Origin: Nocardia africana NBRC 100379
GTDB lineage: Bacteria; Actinomycetota; Actinomycetes; Mycobacteriales; Mycobacteriaceae
Assembly (NCBI RefSeq): GCF_001612635.1
Contig: NZ_BDAV01000015.1
Coordinates: forward strand, 267,865-331,864
Direction of reading: 5' to 3'
Length of the DNA stretch: 64,000 bases
In this document: positions 59,988 through 64,000 of the stretch, piece after piece
Layout: each line of letters opens with the position of its first letter
How positions within the stretch are numbered: the stretch's first letter is position 1
Translations under genes and position numbers: made by a program
The notes under the pieces: model-generated
Database searches by the model: none
Told to the model about the DNA's origin: nothing
Seen by the model: only the letters and a program-made list of their open reading frames with translations

Positions 59988-60677
59988 TTACTCGTGGCTG
60001 GGGTGGGTGTGGTGGGCGGCGAGGAAGTCGTCGACCAGGCGTACGCGGTCGTGGTGGTCGATGCCGCGTAGCCCGGTGAGGCGGGCGAAGACGATCGGGC
60101 CCAGGAGTTGGATGATGGCGAAGGTGGTGTCGAGGTCGCCGAGCAGCGTGCGGGCCTCAGGGCTGGTGAGGATGTGGTCGAACGGTTCGCGGTAGCGGCG
60201 GATGACCTGGGCGCGCAGGGAGGTGACCGCGGCCGAGTCCGGGGCCGTGTCGGCGGGTTCGGCGGGGATGGATCCCATGGCCAGCCAGGCCAGGGTGGTC
60301 AGCTGGATGGGGGTGTTCTCGATCAGGTCGGCTTGGGCGGTGAGCAGCGCGATCAGCCGCTCGCGTACGGGCCCGTCGTCGGGTGGGGTGTCCACGCGCG
60401 GGAGTAGGCGTTCGAAGGTGGCCGCGAGCAGGTGGGTGCTGCTGCCGAAGTGCCGGTAGAGGGTGGTGCGCGCGACTTTCGAGGTGCGGGTGACCGCGTC
60501 GATGGTGACCGCGTCGATACCGCCGGTGGCCAGCAGGTGGGTGGCCGCGTCGAGCAACCGGGCCCGCGAGCGCGCCAACCGCGGATCAGCCTGATCGAGA
60601 TCCTCACCGTCCTCGCCGGCGGGGGGCTGGGGCGCGGCGGGTCCGGTGCGGGTGTCGGCCTGGTCGCGGGCGGTCAT
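59988..60677 (-). CDS. TetR-family repressor
   Basis: 229 residues from ATG 60677 with GGAGG upstream. N-terminal HTH at about 42-88: RARLLDAATHLLATGGIDAVTID, SKVARTTLYRHFGSS. The C-terminal helical ligand domain has LIENTPIQLTTLAWLAMGSIP. Divergent from the MFS exporter, so it likely represses it and itself through the palindrome at 60763. Confidence 0.88.
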   Translation of the reverse strand: MTARDQADTRTGPAAPQPPAGEDGEDLDQADPRLARSRARLLDAATHLLATGGIDAVTIDAVTRTSKVARTTLYRHFGSSTHLLAATFERLLPRVDTPPDDGPVRERLIALLTAQADLIENTPIQLTTLAWLAMGSIPAEPADTAPDSAAVTSLRAQVIRRYREPFDHILTSPEARTLLGDLDTTFAIIQLLGPIVFARLTGLRGIDHHDRVRLVDDFLAAHHTHPSHE

Positions 60678-60719
60678 GGTCGGGCAGACCTCCAAGGAAA
60701 CGGGCGGCGGTGAATGCGT

Positions 60720-60806
60720 CCGATTCCGACCCTATCGCAACACCACCAATTGTGATACTGATGGTAGCGAAGCGATACCGATGGTTTCGTCGTGTGGGAG
60801 GTGCCC
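60720..60806. promoter_or_regulatory. Divergent tetR/MFS control region
   Basis: Contains GGTAGCG-AAG-CGATACC, an imperfect inverted repeat (60763-60779), a likely TetR operator, and related TATCGC half-sites. The MFS ribosome site GGGAGG lies at 60794. Confidence 0.5.
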
Positions 60807-62399
60807 GTGAACGCACCGGGAACCAGTGGCAGTCACAGTGTGCTGGCGCGGGCCGAGTGGTGGATGCTGACGGTGTCGTGCCTGGCCGTGGCGCTGGTCG
60901 TCGCCGCGATGGCGGCACTGTATTCGGCGCTGCCGCTGATCGCGGTCGCGACCGGGGCGACCCAATCACAGCTGACCTGGATCGTCGACGGCTACACCCT
61001 GGTCCTGGCGTGCCTGGTGCTGCCCGCCGGCGCGGTGGGCGACCGCTACGGGCGCCGCGTGGTGCTCATCGCGGGCCTGGCGGTGTTCTCCGTAGCCTCA
61101 GCGCTGCCACTGCTGCTGTCCGGGCCGGTGTGGCTGATCGCCGCCCGCGCGCTCGCGGGGGCGGGGGCGGCGCTGGTGATGCCCTCCACGCTGTCGATCC
61201 TGACCGCGGGACTGCCCGAGACCCAACGCGGACGCGCGGTCGGGGTGTGGGCCGGGGTCGCCGGGTCCGGCGCGGTGCTCGGGATCCTCGGCTCGGGGCT
61301 GCTGCTGGCGCGGTGGTCGTGGGAATCGGTGTTCGTCGGGCTGACCGCGGCCGGGGTGATACTGGCCGGGCTGGCGTGCACCATCGCCGAATCCCGCCAG
61401 CATGAACACCCCCCGGTGGACTGGGCCGGTGCGGTCGCGGTCGCGGCGGCGATCGCGGCGATCGTGTACGCCTGCGTCGAGATCCCCTCACGCGGCTGGC
61501 TCGACCCGCTCGTGACTCCCACCCTCGGGCTCGGTGTCGCCGCGGCGGTGGTGTTCGTGATCGTGGAACTGCGGGTCGCGGCACCGCTGCTGGATGTGCG
61601 GTTGTTCACCCGCCGGGGTTTCGGCGCCGGAGCGCTGTCGGTGACCATCCAGTTCCTGGTCACCTTCGGGGTGTTCCTGCTGCTGGTGCAATACCTGCAA
61701 CTGATCCTCGGCTACGGGCCGCTGGGCTCGGCGCTGGCCCTGGCGCCGTTGATGGTGCCGCTGGTGGCGATTTCGGTGATCGCGCCGTGGCTGTCGAGCC
61801 GGGTCGGGCTACGGGCGATGACGGTCACCGGGCTGCTCACCATCGCGACCGGACTGGTGCTGGTGAGCCGGTTGACCCTGGCCGCCGACTACCCGGACCT
61901 GTTGTGGCCGTTGCTGATCCTGAGCACCGGGCTCGGGTTGTGCACCGCCCCGGCGACCTACGCCATCGTCGCCGACACCCCCGTGGCCAAACACGGAGTC
62001 GCCGCCGCGGTCAACGACGCCGCCCGCGAGATCGGCGCGGCCATCGGGATCGCGGTGGCCGGCAGCGTCCTCGCCGCCGGATACACCCACCACATCCAAC
62101 CCGCCCTGCCACGACTGCCCGAACCCGCCCGCGGACCGGTCGCCGACTCCCTCGCCGCCGCCCTGCAAGTCACCGACCGCGCCGGACCCGCCGCCCGCCC
62201 GCTGGCCGAGTTCGCCAAAACCGCGTTCGTCCACGGCAGCACCCGCGCCGCACTCGCGCTCGCGGCCATCACCGCAGCCGGAGCGCTCGTGCTGGCCATC
62301 CTCGCCCCCGGACCCGCACGCACCCCGACCCGCACCGCGACCGCGGTGCCCGAACCGGCGAGCACACCGTCGGACCGAACCACCCGCCCTGTCCCGTGA
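60807..62399 (+). CDS. DHA2-type MFS multidrug exporter
   Basis: 530 residues from GTG 60807, seven bases after GGGAGG. 14 predicted TM helices. Motif A AGAVGDRYGRRVVLI near 72-86, motif C-like AGVAGSGAVLGILGSGLLL near 147-165. Resembles QacA/LfrA-like H+-coupled drug exporters. Divergent tetR gene next to it suggests drug-inducible expression. Followed by a UspA gene after 11 bases. Confidence 0.9.
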   Translation: MNAPGTSGSHSVLARAEWWMLTVSCLAVALVVAAMAALYSALPLIAVATGATQSQLTWIVDGYTLVLACLVLPAGAVGDRYGRRVVLIAGLAVFSVASALPLLLSGPVWLIAARALAGAGAALVMPSTLSILTAGLPETQRGRAVGVWAGVAGSGAVLGILGSGLLLARWSWESVFVGLTAAGVILAGLACTIAESRQHEHPPVDWAGAVAVAAAIAAIVYACVEIPSRGWLDPLVTPTLGLGVAAAVVFVIVELRVAAPLLDVRLFTRRGFGAGALSVTIQFLVTFGVFLLLVQYLQLILGYGPLGSALALAPLMVPLVAISVIAPWLSSRVGLRAMTVTGLLTIATGLVLVSRLTLAADYPDLLWPLLILSTGLGLCTAPATYAIVADTPVAKHGVAAAVNDAAREIGAAIGIAVAGSVLAAGYTHHIQPALPRLPEPARGPVADSLAAALQVTDRAGPAARPLAEFAKTAFVHGSTRAALALAAITAAGALVLAILAPGPARTPTRTATAVPEPASTPSDRTTRPVP

Positions 62400-62410
62400 A
62401 AGGCCCCGTC

Positions 62411-62920
62411 ATGACGGCCTACCACACCATCCTCGTCGACACCGACGGCTCCGACCGCTCCTACCGCGTGGTCGACCACGCCGCCGAACTCGCCCACGCC
62501 AGCCACGCCCGCCTGCTCATCCTGTGCGCCCGCCACGACATCGACCCACATACCCTCGGCCCCGACCTCGACCGACTCGGACCCGACGCCTACCAGATCC
62601 GCGGCACCACCCCCACCGACGCCATCCTGCGCACCGCACACCAGCACGCCACCACCCACGGCGCCACCGACATCGGCACCCACATCCTGGCCCCACCCAC
62701 CCTGCACGCCCTGCTCCACCTGGCCGCCACCACCGGCACCGACCTCATCGTCACCGGCCACCCCCACCGCCACCCGCTGCTGGCCCGCTGGCTACCCACC
62801 CTGCCCATCGAACTCACCCGCCACGCCCACTGCGACATCCTCATCGTCCACACCCCACCCGACAATCCACCACACTTCCCACCGGGCCCCTCGCACCGGT
62901 ATTCGGCGGCTGTTCCGTAA
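62411..62920 (+). CDS. Universal stress protein (UspA family)
   Basis: 169 residues from ATG 62411. YHTILVDTDGSDRSYRVVDHAAELA at the start and LIVTGHPHRHPLLARWLPTL near 120-140 with the ATP-binding G-x-x-G-x(9)-G-like pattern altered, and CDILIVHT at the end of the fold. Unusually His-rich. Its last codons (TGTTCCGTAA) form the left half of res site I. In operon with the exporter. Confidence 0.85.
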   Translation: MTAYHTILVDTDGSDRSYRVVDHAAELAHASHARLLILCARHDIDPHTLGPDLDRLGPDAYQIRGTTPTDAILRTAHQHATTHGATDIGTHILAPPTLHALLHLAATTGTDLIVTGHPHRHPLLARWLPTLPIELTRHAHCDILIVHTPPDNPPHFPPGPSHRYSAAVP

Positions 62921-63028
62921 GCCGATCCACCAACGGAACACCCCGTCGCGCGGCTCGGAGCCCAGCTCACGAGTGTTCCGTAGAGGTGTTCCGCGAACCT
63001 TCCCGATCAACCCCCGCTATCCGGAACA
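62911..63028. other. Resolution (res) site
   Basis: Three resolvase-type sub-sites before the resolvase gene. Site I is a perfect dyad TGTTCCGT-N14-ACGGAACA (62911-62940); others contain TGTTCCGT (62974) and TGTTCCGCGAAC / CCGGAACA up to 63028. Layout fits a Tn3-type res where cointegrates are resolved. Confidence 0.65.
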
Positions 63029-63036
63029 ATCCGACC

Positions 63037-63651
63037 ATGAGTGAGCCATTCCGGGTGGGGTACTGCCGCTGCTCCACCGACGAGCAGGACGTCGAGATCC
63101 AGACCGATCAGCTTCTCGCACTCGCGGTACCGCGCGAACGGATCTTCATCGACAAAGGCTTCTCCGGCACGACGCGCAAGAACCGCACCGGGCTCGATAA
63201 CGCGCTCGCTGCGGTCACCTCGGCCGCCGCGGCCATCACCGGGCGTCAGGTGGTGCTGACGACAACGAAATTCGACCGGTTCGCGCGGAACATGGCCGAG
63301 GCCGGGGAGATTCTGACCGGCCTGCGCGAGTGCGACGTGCTGTTCGGGCTCGGCACCTCGATCTACGACTGGCACGACCCGTTCGGCAAGCTCTTCCTGC
63401 AAACCCTCGCCATGGTCGCCGAGTTCGAGGCGAACCTCAATCACCTGCGCACCCGCGAGGGCATGGCCAAGGCCCGCGCGAAAGGTCGCCTCAAGGGCAA
63501 ACAGCCGAAACTGCCTCTCGCAGCGCGGAAAACGATCCACCGCCGCTACCACGACCCCGCCGACGACGCGAGCCTGGCCGACCTCGCCAAGGAATACAGC
63601 GTCGGCCGCTCCACCATCCACCGCATCATCAGCACCGCGCCACCGGCATAG
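63037..63651 (+). CDS. Serine resolvase/invertase
   Basis: 204 residues. Catalytic Ser13 in GYCRCSTDEQD, QTDQL, IDKGFSGTTRKNRTGLDNAL, and the recombinase E-helix LAMVAEFEANLNHLRTREGM. C-terminal HTH with SVGRSTIHRII. Resolvase of the Tn3-type element acting at 62911-63028. Confidence 0.9.
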   Translation: MSEPFRVGYCRCSTDEQDVEIQTDQLLALAVPRERIFIDKGFSGTTRKNRTGLDNALAAVTSAAAAITGRQVVLTTTKFDRFARNMAEAGEILTGLRECDVLFGLGTSIYDWHDPFGKLFLQTLAMVAEFEANLNHLRTREGMAKARAKGRLKGKQPKLPLAARKTIHRRYHDPADDASLADLAKEYSVGRSTIHRIISTAPPA

Positions 63652-63705
63652 CGCCCACGGCGCTCATGTACCGGGTGCTCGGCACCCCGAACCACCCGAC
63701 ATCGC

Positions 63706-63730
63706 GGGTCTGTCCAGATAACGGTGTAAC
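63706..63730 (+). repeat. Likely terminal inverted repeat of an IS256-family element
   Basis: GGGTCTGTCCAG start typical of IS256-family ends, just outside the 3' end of the leftward transposase gene. The matching end is beyond the window. Confidence 0.55.
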
Positions 63731-63744
63731 TCGGGTTGGTTGAG

Positions 63745-64000
63745 TTACTTCCGTCCGGCGGTGAGTCGGCCTTCGAAGGTGATGTCGAAGGCGTTCAACG
63801 CCGCTTTCCATCGGGTGATCCAGCGTTTCTGGCCTGTGCCGGTGGGATCGAGGGCCATGACGGCGAGGTAGACGCATTTCAGTGCGGCCTGCTCGTTGGG
63901 GAAGTGCCCGCGGGCACGGACCGCGCGGCGGATGCGGGCGTTCACGCTCTCGATCGCGTTGGTCGAACACACCACCCGCCGGATCTCGGTGTCGAAGAGG
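63745..64000 (-). CDS. IS256-family transposase, partial
   Basis: C-terminal part only; the gene continues past the right edge. CSTNAIESVNARIRRAVRARGHFPNEQ and RWITRWKAALNAFDITFEGR are hallmark IS256 C-terminal sequences, with the last catalytic Glu in NAIESVN. It reads leftward toward the Tn3-type element. Confidence 0.88.
   Translation of the reverse strand, partial: LFDTEIRRVVCSTNAIESVNARIRRAVRARGHFPNEQAALKCVYLAVMALDPTGTGQKRWITRWKAALNAFDITFEGRLTAGRK

Larger units (their letters stand above)
56795..63705. mobile_element. Tn3-family transposon with efflux/USP cargo (right end uncertain)
   Basis: Contains a Tn3 transposase gene (with internal stop), TetR, DHA2-type MFS exporter, UspA protein, a res region and a serine resolvase. 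A possible left terminal repeat begins GGGGTTCGGG at 56795. No matching right copy was found before the IS256-type element at about 63706, so the right boundary is the start of that element only by default. Confidence 0.7.

Noticed and set aside
63684..63705. CCCC-containing stretch as right terminal repeat of the Tn3-type element
   Set aside because: Only the first few bases agree with the 56795 repeat when inverted.
1..64000. CRISPR arrays and rRNA genes
   Set aside because: No regularly spaced identical repeats and no rRNA-like sequence were seen.

Overview
The window looks like a chromosome segment of a Nocardia-type actinomycete (Mycobacteriales). Supporting signs are the very high GC content, frequent GTG/TTG starts, a secreted DUF4185-type protein (a family linked to arabinan hydrolysis in mycolic-acid bacteria), two cutinase-family proteins and SCO6880-type conjugation genes. 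The genus call is inference.

1-10.5 kb is ordinary chromosome. It holds a sulfatase (5' truncated by the window edge), HAD phosphatase, formylglycine-generating enzyme and alpha/beta-hydrolase run; two paralogous secreted proteins with a five-residue Asp-rich repeat that share a leader and a C-terminal tail; a methyltransferase; the DUF4185 protein; two crotonases; a lipoprotein; a cysteine-free HesB-like protein; and tRNA-Gly(CCC). Strong hairpins close the convergent gene pairs.

10.5-13.3 kb is sparsely coded and visibly AT-richer. It has a DUF2637-like membrane protein and an excisionase-like HTH gene without an integrase.

13.3-22.4 kb is a compact oxidative-metabolism locus: a PadC-like protein, two divergent cytochrome P450s that both lack the ExxR motif, a large LAL/LuxR ATPase regulator, an FAD aromatic-ring monooxygenase and a DUF4254-like protein. 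Three near-identical direct-repeat motifs lie upstream of the P450 and monooxygenase genes and suggest one regulon.

22.7-25.4 kb is a regulatory module. It contains an ImmA/IrrE-type metallopeptidase, two XRE-type regulators, an operator-like inverted repeat and, under a good promoter, a 37-residue hydrophobic peptide gene.

25.7-56.7 kb is a conjugation (type IV secretion) region: cutinase-like proteins, VirB2-like small membrane proteins, a VirB6-like protein, SCO6880-type and VirB4-like proteins, a lysozyme/NlpC-P60 hydrolase, a VirD4-type coupling protein, tandem DUF4913 and several unknowns, mostly joined by ATGA stop/start overlaps. A redox cargo cluster (DUF5593-like, FAD oxidoreductase, MpaB/Lcp-family oxygenase, small Cys peptide, Baeyer-Villiger-type monooxygenase) lies inside it. 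No relaxase or integrase is visible, so the element probably continues to the right.

56.8-63.7 kb is a Tn3-family transposon. Its transposase gene carries an in-frame stop. The cargo is TetR, a DHA2-type MFS exporter and a UspA protein, followed by a res site and a serine resolvase. An IS256-family element begins at about 63.7 kb and leaves the window.
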